Source: Calocera cornea HHB12733 (lineage: Eukaryota; Basidiomycota; Dacrymycetes; Dacrymycetales; Dacrymycetaceae). Taken from it: a stretch of DNA of 64,000 bases. Below, one piece after another: positions 1 through 10,369 of the stretch. The notes under the pieces were generated by a model. The model saw nothing but the letters and a program-made list of their open reading frames with translations. It did not search any database and was not told the DNA's origin. Numbering within the stretch: the stretch's first letter is position 1; each line of letters begins with the position of its first letter. A program made the position numbers and the translations under genes. The stretch is taken from NCBI GenBank assembly GCA_001632435.1, contig KV424053.1:1-64000 (forward strand), in the 5' to 3' direction.

Positions 1-70
1 TAAAAGGACAATGGTTGCGAGCATTGTCAGCAACCAGCAGCCCGGTGCCATGCCTGATAATGCCTTGCGG

Positions 71-88
71 CGACCCCTGCAAGGGTCG
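71..88. repeat. Perfect 6-bp stem inverted repeat
   Basis: CGACCC, a 6-nt spacer CTGCAA, then GGGTCG. It lies 24 bp before a stronger hairpin at 113-138. A short stem like this could arise by chance. Confidence 0.5.
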
Positions 89-112
89 CGGCAATTATGG
101 CCCTTAGAGGGC

Positions 113-138
113 AGATAAGCCCTTATCAGGGCTTATCT
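113..138. repeat. Perfect hairpin, 11-bp stem with 4-nt loop
   Basis: AGATAAGCCCT, loop TATC, then AGGGCTTATCT. The stem is perfect. A short T-run (CCCTTTTTAG) follows about 10 nt downstream, but no gene is seen ending here, so a terminator reading is unsupported. Function unknown. Confidence 0.75.
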
Positions 139-242
139 ACTTCGGCCCTTTTTAGTGATGTTGGTCCCTGGCCAACGGAGTTGAGCCAGGTCTCTCAGGG
201 CAAAAGTGGGATAAAAGTAAGGGTCCAGGTCGTCTCGCAACC

Positions 243-255
243 TTCTAGAACGTTC
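243..255. promoter_or_regulatory. Perfect three-unit heat-shock element
   Basis: TTC-TA-GAA-CG-TTC matches the Hsf1 consensus of three alternating nTTCn/nGAAn units. An ATAAAAG lies about 30 bp upstream of it. No heat-shock gene is visible nearby in the window; the target could be a gene left of position 1. The match alone does not prove use. Confidence 0.4.
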
Positions 256-375
256 TTTCAGCTCCTCCTCATAGAATGCTGTGCTGGCAGCAGCCTATGG
301 TCTACCGACAGTATCCAACCCTCAAACATGCTCAGTAACATGCTCAACCACTCCGCTTGTGTATAGGCAAGCGAG

Positions 376-414
376 CTGCCCCGGGGCCGGGTGGGTGGGT
401 GGGGCCCCGGGGCA
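376..414. repeat. 13-bp stem inverted repeat enclosing a G-quadruplex motif
   Basis: CTGCCCCGGGGCC (376-388) pairs perfectly with GGCCCCGGGGCAG (402-414). The loop between them is GGGTGGGTGGGTG, which with the next G-run gives four G3 tracts separated by single T residues, the strongest kind of G4 motif. Each arm is itself palindromic (CCCCGGGG). Role unknown. Confidence 0.75.
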
Positions 415-599
415 GTGAGCGACCTGCTGTACTTCATCTCCTTTGCTGTAGAACATTTCTGTTCCTTCACTTTTTGTTTTGCAGGGATTGCGCCGGGCGG
501 GTGCCATAGTATCATTGCATATGCTTATTATATGACATGAGAATAGTGGGATCACTGTGTGCTAATTACAGTGTCCATTGGCCTCTGCCCGAAGCAGCG

Positions 600-634
600 C
601 TCCAAACGGGCGAGCGGAGCGAGTCCGTTTGGAG
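600..634. repeat. Perfect 10-bp stem inverted repeat
   Basis: CTCCAAACGG (600-609) pairs with CCGTTTGGAG (625-634) around a 15-nt loop rich in GAGCG. It is the fourth perfect inverted repeat within the first 650 bases. Confidence 0.65.
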
Positions 635-969
635 GGGCGCGGCGGGCGGGATTCACATACACCCGACCCCGTTGGCCAGGGCTCCCGGAGGGTTATCCTA
701 TGTTTACTCTTCAGGGCCGAACCCGATATGGATATCATTCATGATGCACGTGAACGCCACTTGGCACTTCGCAAGTCCCTGAAACGTGAACTGCGGTCCA
801 TCAGCGCATCGACTGTCCTATCCGCAGCATATGTTCTGCACTTACGTGACGCGTTATCTTCATCTTCCCTGTCCCGACATCCGGTACACAGTCTGAGCAA
901 CCACGTTCATTCACGACCAACAAACCAGGCAGGCACTCGAGAGACGCGTCGTAGTCGGTGACGGGAGAC

Positions 970-3900
970 ATGCCCCCACCTCGGGATCCCGATTCCTACG
1001 ACTCGCCGATACTGCAGAACGCTGACAATGGGTATCCGCCGGAGAGTAGCGACTCGAGGGAAGATGAAGAGGAGGAGTTGGAGCATATCCGGTACGTGTT
1101 GATTTGGTAGCTGCTGCTGTCCATGGAGTTGCTCACACGGCTGTAGACGATACGAGGACTTCCGGACGATTGGTATGCGCTTCGCCGCACGATCAGGATA
1201 CAGCTGACAGAGGCGAATCATAGACTGGATACACGACTCCATGCTGGAGAGGAACCGACGTATGAGGCAGAAGACGGCGCTGCGTTACCCCTTTCGGAAT
1301 CCGGACGGCTCGTTCTCGTGGGACTGGGCCAGATATCAGCTTCGCTGGGCAGGAAGAGCAGGCCAAGACTCGTTCATCGTGACTGCCGTTGGTGAGCCTG
1401 ACAAAAGTGAGGTTCGAAGTAGCAATGCTAAAGCTTGTTGTTCAGGCATCGTGATTGGCATCACTGCTGCCCTGGTCAGCATCGTCACCGAATGGCTGTC
1501 AGACCTCAAGATGGGCTTCTGCTCAGACGGGTGGTGGCTGAACCAGCAGTTCTGCTGTTGGGAGATTGATAACATGGAGGGCGGGCGGTGTAGGGCATGG
1601 CACCCGTGGACACATTCCAGCGCGCTGAGCTGGCTGATATATGTGGTTGGTGCTGTGAGTTCTGTGCGTGCTGGAATGGCGGACATGTAGCTTATAGGGG
1701 TTTAGGCGCTCTTCTCATTTCTCGCAGCGCACCTGGTCAAGAGCTACGCGAAGTATGCTGCTGGCTCAGGGATCTCGGAGATCAAGTGTATCCTGTCAGG
1801 GTTCGTGATCAAGGGCTACTTGGGTATCTGGACCTTCGTAATCAAGGCTCTTACTCTCGTGCGCCCTTCATTATCAGCACTCCGAACATCCGCTTATATC
1901 TCGTACAGCCCTTGGTGATTGCATCTGGCCTCTCAGTTGGGAAAGAGGGACCGTCCGTGCACATTGCAGGCTGCGTAGGCAACATCATAGCGCGATGCTT
2001 TGCCACATTCAGGCGAAGCGAGAGCAAGATGCGCGAGATACTCACCGCAGCGAGCGCGGCTGGTGTAGCCGTCGCGTTCGGCTCCCCTATTGGAGGCGTC
2101 ATGTTCTCGATTGAGGAGATGAGCCACATCTTCACCGTCAGGACCATGTGGCGGAGCTTCTTCTGCGCGTTGGTTGCCACTGTCACCCTTTCTGTACGTC
2201 TCTTCCTGTTGGTTGTATCGTCATGCTGACCCGGCGCCAAGTTCATGAATCCCTACCGGACTGGGAAGCTCGTGCTTTTCCAGGTCAGGTATGATCGAGA
2301 CTGGCACTTCTTTGAAATCTTCTTCTTTATCATCATCGGAGTATTCGGGGTCTGTACCGTCCATGGTGGCACCAGCAAACCACTCATTGCAATATTGCAA
2401 TAGGGCCTGTATGGCGCGTTTGTCACGAAGTTCAACTTGCAAGTGGCGGCATTCCGGAGAAAGCACTTAGCGGCATATCCAGTGGCAGAGGCGGTGATTC
2501 TCGCCACCCTTACTGCCGTGTTCGGTTACTTCAACCGGTTCCTTCGCATTGATATGACCGAAAGCCTTGCTATCCTGTTCAAGGAGTGCGAGGGTGGGGG
2601 AGATTATGAGAACTTGTGCCAGTGGGTCCATTTTCTGGTGTACATAAATCGTCAGGCTCACTGCTTGTCAGGACGTGGGCACAATGGCCAATGGCCAATT
2701 CGCTGCTTATTGCAACCATCTTCCGCATCGTCTTCGTGATTGTGTCATATGGCTGCAAAGTACCAGCTGGTATCTTCGTACCATCCATGGCCATCGGTGC
2801 CACCTTTGGGAGGATGGTCGGCATCATTGTCAAGGCCATGTATCAGTGAGTAACATGACGGAAGCGACCCTATCAAATTCTGATAGGCGGGCAGAGCATA
2901 TCCTACGTCTGGGTGGTTCGCGGCTTGCACACCTGACGTACCGTGTATTACTCCAGGAACGTACGCTCTACTGGGAGCTGCTGCTGCTTTAGGGTACGGG
3001 AATTTTCCGAACGCGTGGTTGTTTGCTCACGGCTCTCGTTAGCGGCATTATGCGTTTGACGGTGACGGTTGTGGTCATCATGTTTGAGCTGACGGGCGCC
3101 TTGACATACATTCTGCCCCTGATGGTGAATCCGTTTTTTTGCTAGATCCTGTCTTTGCTAAGCTCGCATGATTCTAGATTGTATTGCTTGTAACTCGTGC
3201 TGTTGGCGATTTGTGTGGCGCGAACGGCATCGCCGACGAAATGATACGGTTTAACGGATATCCCTTCTTGGAGAAAGAGGAGCAGGTTTATGATGTGCCT
3301 GGTATGGGATGCCTCTGAAATACTCCATTGTGGTACTAATGGGACACTGACAGTTTCGAGTGTCATGCGGAAGGACTTGATAACCTTGAGCGCTACGATG
3401 AGACTTGGTGATATCCGTGAGGTCCTCTATTGAGATTGACCAATCAATGATGTTGAATGGCCTCGCAGAGCACATTCTGGAGACTTCCACCGTACAAGGC
3501 TTCCCTGTGGTGAATTCTCACAGCAAGGTATTAAGAGGACACATTGGAAGGACGGAGCTGCAGTTTGTAATCGGTGGGTCCAATCGATACCAAGATTGAA
3601 CACTGCTCATCTTCACCAGGTAAATCCCGGCGAGCGGGGAATCCATCTCCGAATACACTCTGTGAGCTTGCTACGGAAGAGCACAGTCTCGAAATGGAGC
3701 ACGCCGAGCATCCGATGGTAACACCTACCCCTCTTGACGGCCATTTGGGGCCGATGAGTACGGAAGAGGACGAAGCAGCACCGGAGGCTATTGAAAATCT
3801 CAGTATACTGCCCAATGAGCGGCTGAACTTCAAGCCTTGGGTAAACAAGGTAAGCACGTCCTTCCCTGCAAGAGTCAAGTGTCTCATCAACGTATGCACA

Positions 3901-4250
3901 GACACCTCTAACAGTCGCGCCTCAGCTCCCCTTGGAGATCGTAATGCAATTATTCAAGCGAATGGGGTATGCCAACTCTCCCCACTATGTCCTCTGCGCT
4001 CTAACACTATGGCAGACCGCGAGTCATCCTGGTTGAACGTTACGGCAGCATTGTAGGACTCGTCACCATCAAGGACGTGCTACGCTATACCGCAGAGATT
4101 GAACACACGCAGTCTCTCTCAAACCGGTACGACGAGTGGAGCTCGCTTGACAGTACGCTAGAAGAGGCATATGCGTGGTGGAAAGATACACAGCAAAACG
4201 CCTTAGAGAGGATGCGACGTCTTTGGTCGCACACCGTGAGAGGACGATAG
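970..4250 (+). CDS. CLC-type voltage-gated chloride channel/exchanger (Gef1-like)
   Basis: Membrane chloride channel or Cl-/H+ exchanger, in fungi usually acting in Golgi/endosome acidification. The start [13 protein letters not shown] is followed by an acidic tail and the family's YEDFRTIDWIHD. Visible family motifs are the [11 protein letters not shown] segment, GSGISEIK, the permeation motif GKEGPSVH with its gating glutamate, [29 protein letters not shown] and the [12 protein letters not shown] helix. Two CBS domains follow: QGFPVVNS near 3500, and [20 protein letters not shown] near 4025. The protein ends in [14 protein letters not shown]. The gene has many introns of about 50 nt, for example one ending just before [15 protein letters not shown]. 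All motifs are present, so it is probably functional. Exact exon borders are by eye. Confidence 0.9.
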
Positions 4251-5069
4251 TACTATCTGATTTGTAATACCCTTTGTCGCTCATACCCGACATAACTTAT
4301 TCTTATTGGTGCCCGAAGATTAGGAACGTGCTCACTAGAAATAACGCTCGCACGCTATTTAGCGGCGTCGTAGACAACCGGAATTGTAACGAATTTGCGA
4401 CTCGCGGCTGGCGTCGGCATAGGGATGCACAGCCTTCGAGCGCTGCGGCCGGGAATGCCCGTGTTCTCTTTCCCTCTTCTAGAACCGTATTTCCTGCCTT
4501 CTGCGCCGCTGTACATCGGGTTTTGACAACTGCCGTATCTTTAGTTTGCGGACCGTCTTCGTTTCCGTATTGCCTAAGCATTGCCGTCCGCCTGTCATTG
4601 TGAGCCTCCATCAGCGGCGAACACGCGAGCCTGGCCGTCAAGACACACCTTCTACCGCACCAGGATGCTTTGGCTGTCGACGGACTGAGCTGGACTCAGA
4701 GATTGCCGATGTCCAACGCCGTCACGCACCTCGCTAATAGCCGAAGTATGGGCTATCAACATACGCCCTATTTCCCGTGCATATAAAAACCGGCTCTTGT
4801 ACCTTCATGTCAGGAGTGGGCAGGGGCGAGGTTCCGGCAGGGATTGGTCGTATCGAGCCGGGGGTGGGGACGGGGACTAGGCAGAGGGGAGACTGGGTAG
4901 ATTGAGCTAGGCTAGGTACAGGGGGAAGACGATGAGGAGTTGACACGACAAGGAGACCTCGCTTGCAGCGGGTCTGTACTTATACTAGTGGGGCGGCTAT
5001 GAGGTTCCGAAGCCCAAGGCGGTGCATCGGAACCTGTCCCTGACACTTCACCATGCGATATTTAACACA
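4251..5069. other. Intergenic, no gene seen
   Basis: Stretch between the CLC stop and the next start. Short ORFs on both strands have no recognisable family features, and no repeat stands out. Confidence 0.5.
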
Positions 5070-6619
5070 ATGAGCCAGTACGAGTTTGTACCAACGATAA
5101 TATCTCGCTGTACGGGCGAGAGTGCTTCTTAGCATGATCCGTTTTATCTGATCAAATCTCCAGTTGCTGCAACAAGCCTGTTGTTGTATGATGTGATCCT
5201 CACTATGGACCTTGAGGCAAGTAGGTCCTGCATTCGATGCCGAGCTATCTCGCACTGACACCTCGCACTGCCATAGATCACTCACGTTTGGGGGTAAGCC
5301 TCCCTTTGATAATAGTCAGAGGATGCGCTCAACTCGGCATAAAGTACCAAGTGGTCGGTACCTAAACTCCTGTATATGTTCATCCGATACCCGGGGCTGG
5401 TCTCCCAACTGTAAGTTGTTCCTCTGCCACGCAATGACTGCATATTAATGGGTCAATCGTTCCAGCTTTTCATGTATAGGTACGTGGCCCGTATTCCCCT
5501 CGCTACAGTATTGCGTCGCTCATCTTGTTTAGTATCGGTGTTTCCACTATGGGATACGGTAAGCCAGATCATAGATTCCTTGGATATCCAGCTCAAGGAA
5601 TCCCCTAACAGTTGTAAGAGACCTTTCGATCACGTGGATCACCATGTGTGATATTCATCCAATCAGCTGTCTTGGATACGGAATGTTCAGCTCTACGTGA
5701 ATCATCCCACCAGGTTTCCCTTATTCTTTCTGATTCTCGCGACTGGGTCAGGTGGCTACTCCTGACCGCCGCGAGCACGGATGCACTTCTTCTACTCCGC
5801 GTATTGGCTTTGTCAAAGGGGAAGAGAGGCAGTGAGCACCATCATTACCACCATCCACAAGGTACCCTGATGCTGGACTAGCAACGATCGCCTTAAAATC
5901 GGCTTATTGTGGTCAGTGCATACTCCGGCGCTGTGGTATTTGTAAGCTCTCACTAAGCTCTGCGCTAGCTGTCTATCTGGTTCGCGCTCTTCCCACATCA
6001 ACGCATCCCCGCATGACACCGTCCCAGATCGAAACCGGGCTTCTCTGTTATTATTACACTGTAGCGAGCCGAGGCGATGGATGGACGGCGAACCTGGGCT
6101 GCGTGCAGCTTACCGGATATTATGAGCCGGGCGTGACCTTCGATATAACACTCCAGGGCACTTTAATTTCAATTGCAACGTATGCCTTGATCATCCCGCC
6201 TATTTCAAGTACTCTTCATATTAACTGACCATGTTGTTAAGCGCACCAGTTGTACTGTTGAACTGTACGTCCATTGGTCTCACATGTCCGGTCATCAATT
6301 GACGTTTACAGTAGTCGCCCTCCTGATGACAGTACTGTACATTGTTGTCCCTCTCGCTCGCCAGGAGCAAGGGAAAACGGGCACCCCTCTGTTTCCTGTC
6401 TTGATTAGGGACGGAGTGATGTACTTTGTGTTGTACGTTCCCGCCTACCACATTGTGCTGTTCCAGCTGACGATCGCTCGTACAGAGCCTTCTGTAGGTC
6501 CATTCAGTACACCTGTTCACTATCAGGCTCAAAGTCAACCAGCTTCAACGCTCCTCACAAGCCTCGGTCCAATCATTTTCTCCAACCAGCCACGGGCCGT
6601 GAGCCTTGGAGAACCGTAA
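5070..6619 (+). CDS. DUF6533-like basidiomycete multi-pass membrane protein
   Basis: The start MSQYEFVPTIIS splices (5110-5163 intron) to AATSLLLYDVILTMDLEAS, the signature of DUF6533 proteins (YDhllTLd-E). Later pieces match the family order: LYMFIRYPGLVSQL, then ASTDALLLLRVLALSKGK near 5780, then GTPLFPVLIRDGVMYFVLY near 6385, corresponding to the LLRDG-Y-F motif of the last membrane helices. These integral membrane proteins are much expanded in agaricomycetes and have no known function. The exons are short and some joins are unclear (for example 5530-5700 and 5880-6280), so decay in part of the gene cannot be excluded. The C-terminal helix is not a clean match. Function unknown. Confidence 0.55.
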
Positions 6620-7571
6620 GGCGTGCATTCACATACAACTGCTGCATCATCATTCTTAAAAAAAATTAGGTGGTTCCAAACGATTGCGCCTATTGCCGTA
6701 TGATCATTCAATCCTTTCGCACAGCTGATTTCCTTAAACTCGTCGCTTCAGGCCAACAGAATTTTCCTGAACTTGCGCTCCGTAATGGCCAAGGAGAAGA
6801 GCGCGGGGACAGATAGCTCCCCAACGCCCAGCACAGTCTGGGAGGCGACCGCGGGCACCGTCTAGAATGAGAGAGAGTACTGTAAAGAGGCACGGCCTGT
6901 AGAAGGACATATGCGTCTCGGAGTAGTCATGCTCGAAGCCGCCCATAGCTTGGAGCCATCCGACGGACTCCAGTTACCCACTGCCATATCACCGTTCCCT
7001 CACATCGCCATAATCATTATACGACTTCATGACGATGAGACATACTTGCCATCAAGCACTTGTATTGCTCGTATGGAAGCGGCTTGAACCCAGTCCATTG
7101 CCTCTACAAGGGGCTCAGAAGACAGCGCGATCACCTCCAAGCCTCTGCGCGTGTCATCAGAGCTTGCAATTTCAGAATCGAGCCACCGCTATGCTGCAAC
7201 CGCACCGAAGAGACCTCGCTGCGTAACCTTTTTCCTGGGGCTGCAGCACTGATGAGGATGTCTTGATCGGTCGAGTGGAGAAGTTCTGCCGTACATCACG
7301 CCCTGTGTGGGTGACACGTCAGCAACGGCCTTACAAGCGGTGCATTGAAGGCATCAGACGGCACCGACGGCTCGGCCATCACTGATGGCCGAGCCTATCC
7401 GTGGCAACGGATGATGAGCGCTGGCACGCTGCTGCCACCCGTTGTGCTGGGCGCTATACAGTCTGACCCAAGTTGTCTTGCGCCTCTCCTTGTCGTTCCC
7501 ACTTTGCTCTCGTCATGGGGCCCACCCTCTCGACACAGCAAACATCCTTTTTGGGGATATGCATAGAGGTA
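6620..7571. other. Intergenic, no gene seen
   Basis: No ORF with family features. A perfect hairpin lies at 7371-7393. The first exon of the downstream 7-TM gene may lie within the last few hundred bases, because no clean ATG sits in frame with its first recognisable exon. Confidence 0.4.
7371..7393. repeat. Perfect hairpin, 10-bp stem with 3-nt loop
   Basis: CTCGGCCATC, loop ACT, then GATGGCCGAG. It sits about 200 bp before the 7-TM gene. Function unknown. Confidence 0.65.
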
Positions 7572-8913
7572 ATGCCGCTCCCAGCTGCAGAATGCGTCAC
7601 TTACATGGGCTGAACAGGCTATATTATATGGTATACCGGTTACTTGAACTGGTCAACCGTAGTTCAGGGTATGGGACAGGTGCCAGCACCATGCTCTTCT
7701 GGTCCACTGTTGCGGTGCTTCTCCGGGCAAGGAGCGGAGGCGTCAACAAGGTCTGACCAAGAACCAGACATCCTACTCATACGAAGGCTGGACTCATCCC
7801 GGTCGTAGGCACTCCTGATAACAACGTTGCTGATGCTTCTGTTTGCCACGGCTCATCTCGGTCCGCGTCTACCTTGGTCGACAAAGCACATTTGCTGATT
7901 TTGTACCGGAAGCGCTGGCGTTCACGACAACCGCATTAGCCAACTCAAACTCTTGTACAGCATACACCGAAAACCCGTTATGCCTGGCCGGAACGGCAAT
8001 AACCATGGGGCAAGTGATGCTAGGCAACGCGGCAAACGTATATCTTTTCTCGCGTTCCGCTTCCTGCAGGAGTCGGACTGACCACATCTCGCCCCATCCG
8101 CGCAGCTTTACCGCGTCTGGCTCGTCTGGGAGCGCAACTTCCGCCCGATCCTGATCCCCGGTGCGCTCTTCTTCGTCAGCGGCGGTAAGAGCAATGTACA
8201 TACTGTGCTCCGGGAAGTGCTCACATATATACACACGCACGCAGCGTGCGCATGGGTGGTACTGGGAGTATCCGCCGAGCTGCAGAAGCAGCAAGACATG
8301 GTGAGACCGCACCACCCAGCCGAGCACCGAACGCTAAGCCAGAACATGGGATTTAGAGCCCGGGATCGCTGAAAGCAACGCTCATCGCCTTCGTGGGCAT
8401 CGCGCTCTTCCAGCCGCTCCTCACCTCAGGGCTCATTATCATCCGCCTGGCTGCGACCGAGAGACGCGACTCCCAGCCGCGGTATCAGGCGCGGGGGCAC
8501 GCGCGAGCCTTGCTCAGTTTCTCGCCCATTAACAGGATCATTGTCCAGTCAACGGTGGTGTATATGGGGGCGCTGCTGGTCGTCACGGCGCTCTGGTGGA
8601 CTGGGAGGACGAGCTTTGATATGTTCGGGAATGTCGTCGTACCTATCGTGGTGAGCCCGTCCACATCGAGATAAAGCAGACGTACGCTCATATGCCGCCG
8701 CAGCCACTGGTAGGTACGTTCCCACTGCTGATGAAAGTCTCGTGAACAGTTCTGCAGACATTCTGCGGCCTCACCACCCGTATCGGCTTGCATTCGCTCA
8801 GTGTTCGACTGGATGCGGCCGAAGAACGGAGCGCGGAGCACTCTGGGATAGTCGCAGACTTTCGAGAGAGCGCCTTAGCGTGGAGAGCCGGGTCCCAATG
8901 GAGGACGGCATGA
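7572..8913 (+). pseudogene. 7-TM membrane protein paralogue A, probably disrupted
   Basis: One of three paralogues in this window of a basidiomycete 7-TM family typified by the YRxWxVWxR motif. Matching pieces in order are TWAEQAILYG, STMLFWSTVAVLLRARSG, LLMLLFATAHL, VRVYLGRQSTFADFVPEALA, then after an intron LYRVWLVWERNFRPILIPG. Next come LTSGLIIIRLAATERRDSQ and a final exon TFCGLTTRIGLHSLSVRLD ending at 8913. Between ATAHL and VRVYLGR (about 7855) the frame changes with no room for an intron. The ATG at 7572 is also out of frame with the first exon. Either this copy is decaying, or the sequence has errors, or an upstream exon was missed. The 3' half is clean. It could still be a live gene. 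Confidence 0.5.
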
Positions 8914-9053
8914 GGGACCTAGAGGTTGAGCGGAGTACAAGCGCAATTGTGCGGGTAGCATATATGGCCAGTGGGGTGCAGTGGCAGGCTGAGCGTTGCG
9001 GCCGGATGGACGGACAAGCAGGACAGAAAGCCAGATTGCCAACACTGCATGTA

Positions 9054-9114
9054 TTGATCGGTATGCCACAAGCAGGAATACATTGAGTGCGGTCGGACTA
9101 CATCGCTCCATGGC
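9054..9114. repeat. Direct repeat, copy 1
   Basis: Begins TTGATCGGTATGCCACAAGC and matches 9298-9358 at roughly 80% by eye. The pair flanks a fragment of the CLC gene end at 9125-9183. Confidence 0.7.
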
Positions 9115-9124
9115 TACAAACTCC

Positions 9125-9183
9125 GCAAAACGCATTAGACAGGGTGCGACGTCTTTGGTCTCGCACCGTGAGAGGACGATAGT
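9125..9183 (+). pseudogene. Duplicated 3' end fragment of the CLC channel gene
   Basis: From GCAAAACGCATTAGACAGG through GTGAGAGGACGATAG this matches the last codons and stop of the CLC gene (4193-4251) at close to 90%. Weaker likeness runs on into the 3' flank (ACTTGTAAAACC against ATTTGTAATACC). No other part of the channel is present nearby, so it is a stranded fragment of a duplication. Confidence 0.8.
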
Positions 9184-9297
9184 TTCCGACTTGTAAAACC
9201 ATTGTCGTTCAGCGTTTAAATCCAGGTCACATTTGCAGACGGAGTGGGGGGGCGATTTGAGCGGAGCAGGGGGGAACAATCGCGAAGATTATATTTA

Positions 9298-9358
9298 TTG
9301 ATCGGAATGCCACAACCAGGAGTACATCAAGTGCGACCGACCTACATCGCTCCTTGGC
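9298..9358. repeat. Direct repeat, copy 2
   Basis: Begins TTGATCGGAATGCCACAACC and is the partner of 9054-9114, about 244 bp apart. Together with the CLC fragment between them it suggests a local segmental duplication that has since diverged. Confidence 0.7.
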
Positions 9359-9431
9359 TGTAATGTCGGTTAGCCACTATTGACAAAGCGTATACTGTAA
9401 CGCACCCCGCATATATCTTCCCTCGGCTCCT

Positions 9432-9833
9432 CTAGTGACTCAAGAACCTCCTCCCCTTCTGCCTCCTAGCCGCCAGTGTCTTGCGCCCATTCTTGCTCCT
9501 CAACCTCTGCAGAAAGCCAAACTTGCGCTTGCGCTTCCTCTGGCTCGGCTGGTATTCATTACCCAGGAAGCGGGCCTGTAACAGAGGGAGGGCAGCGGCG
9601 AGGGGTGATGGTGCGATGGATGGCCGGGCGGAGGAGAGGGCGCTGAGCACGCTCGGGCGGGGGAATGCGAACGGCGAGAGGGTGCGGAACGGCGAAGGCA
9701 AGCGGCTGGTGAGGGAGCTGCTCGGCCGGGCGACGGCGGCTTCTGCCGACACAGCTCGGGTGGACGGCGCGGCACCGCGTACTGCCGCTCTTGCTGCTGC
9801 GCCGAGCGTGCGTCGGATGAGCTGTCGTGGCAT
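9432..9833 (-). CDS. MRPL34: Mitochondrial large ribosomal subunit protein bL34m
   Basis: A 133-aa protein starting [20 protein letters not shown], an Arg/Ala/Ser-rich mitochondrial presequence. The last 45 residues are the universal bL34 domain: [20 protein letters not shown], then the core [16 protein letters not shown] and the ending RFLSH. It is a small basic rRNA-binding protein of the mitoribosome. The chosen ATG is the one that opens the presequence; upstream in-frame codons are less presequence-like. No intron is seen. It is divergent from the OM14 gene, so two mitochondrial genes share the 9834-10369 promoter region. Confidence 0.92.
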   Translation of the reverse strand: MPRQLIRRTLGAAARAAVRGAAPSTRAVSAEAAVARPSSSLTSRLPSPFRTLSPFAFPRPSVLSALSSARPSIAPSPLAAALPLLQARFLGNEYQPSQRKRKRKFGFLQRLRSKNGRKTLAARRQKGRRFLSH

Positions 9834-10369
9834 GTCGCTCGAGCTGTTCCGGTCGTGTGCGAGCGAGAGCGTGTACGGCCGGCAGCGATCCCTTGCCAAA
9901 TTCGCGTGTATGCGCGGGATCTTTCTAGATACTCCGGCTCTCGGTTCCGACGGGTAAGCCGGCCACGGTCTCACCCGAGGTGCCGCGTGATATCTGGGCC
10001 CAGCCTTCCTTGGCCTTCCGAGTGTGCGCGCGTCCTATGACGTCTTGCGCGCCCTTTACGTTCGTCACGGGCAGGCAGAATCCTTCCGGCCGATTGGCGT
10101 CCTCAGCGCCCCCTCTGCTCCTGCTCCCTATCTGCCCGACCTCCCCGCATTTATACGCCCCTGTGAGCGACCAGCATCCCTTCCGCAGCCGCACCCAAAA
10201 GCGCACTATCATACTTTAGCACTCCGCTCTCCCGCTCCGCAACCGCAACCACCCTTACCCCTCAACGTCCTCCTCAACGCCCACAACGGCAGCCTTGACG
10301 ACGACATCCTCGACCGAGCAGCCCCTCGCCCCCACTCTCCCGCACAACACCACATCAGAGACAGAGACA
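9834..10369. promoter_or_regulatory. Divergent promoter region between bL34m and OM14
   Basis: Holds no gene. An ATTGG (inverted CCAAT) sits at 10093-10097. CCAAT boxes are bound by the HAP complex, which controls many nuclear genes for mitochondrial proteins in fungi, so a shared control of this pair is possible. CT-rich runs precede the OM14 ATG. Inference only. Confidence 0.35.

Larger units (their letters stand above)
1..969. other. Intergenic sequence upstream of the CLC gene
   Basis: No convincing protein gene was found here. Short ORFs exist but resemble no family and lie in several frames. The stretch is notable for four perfect inverted repeats and one heat-shock-element-like site, listed separately. 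A TATA-like ATAAAAG lies near 211. It may hold the 5' leader of the CLC gene on the right or the end of a gene or repeat outside the window. Confidence 0.5.

Noticed and set aside
1..540. Solo LTR of a retrotransposon
   Set aside because: TATA-like and hairpin elements are suggestive, but no TG...CA ends, target duplication or internal retroelement genes could be seen.
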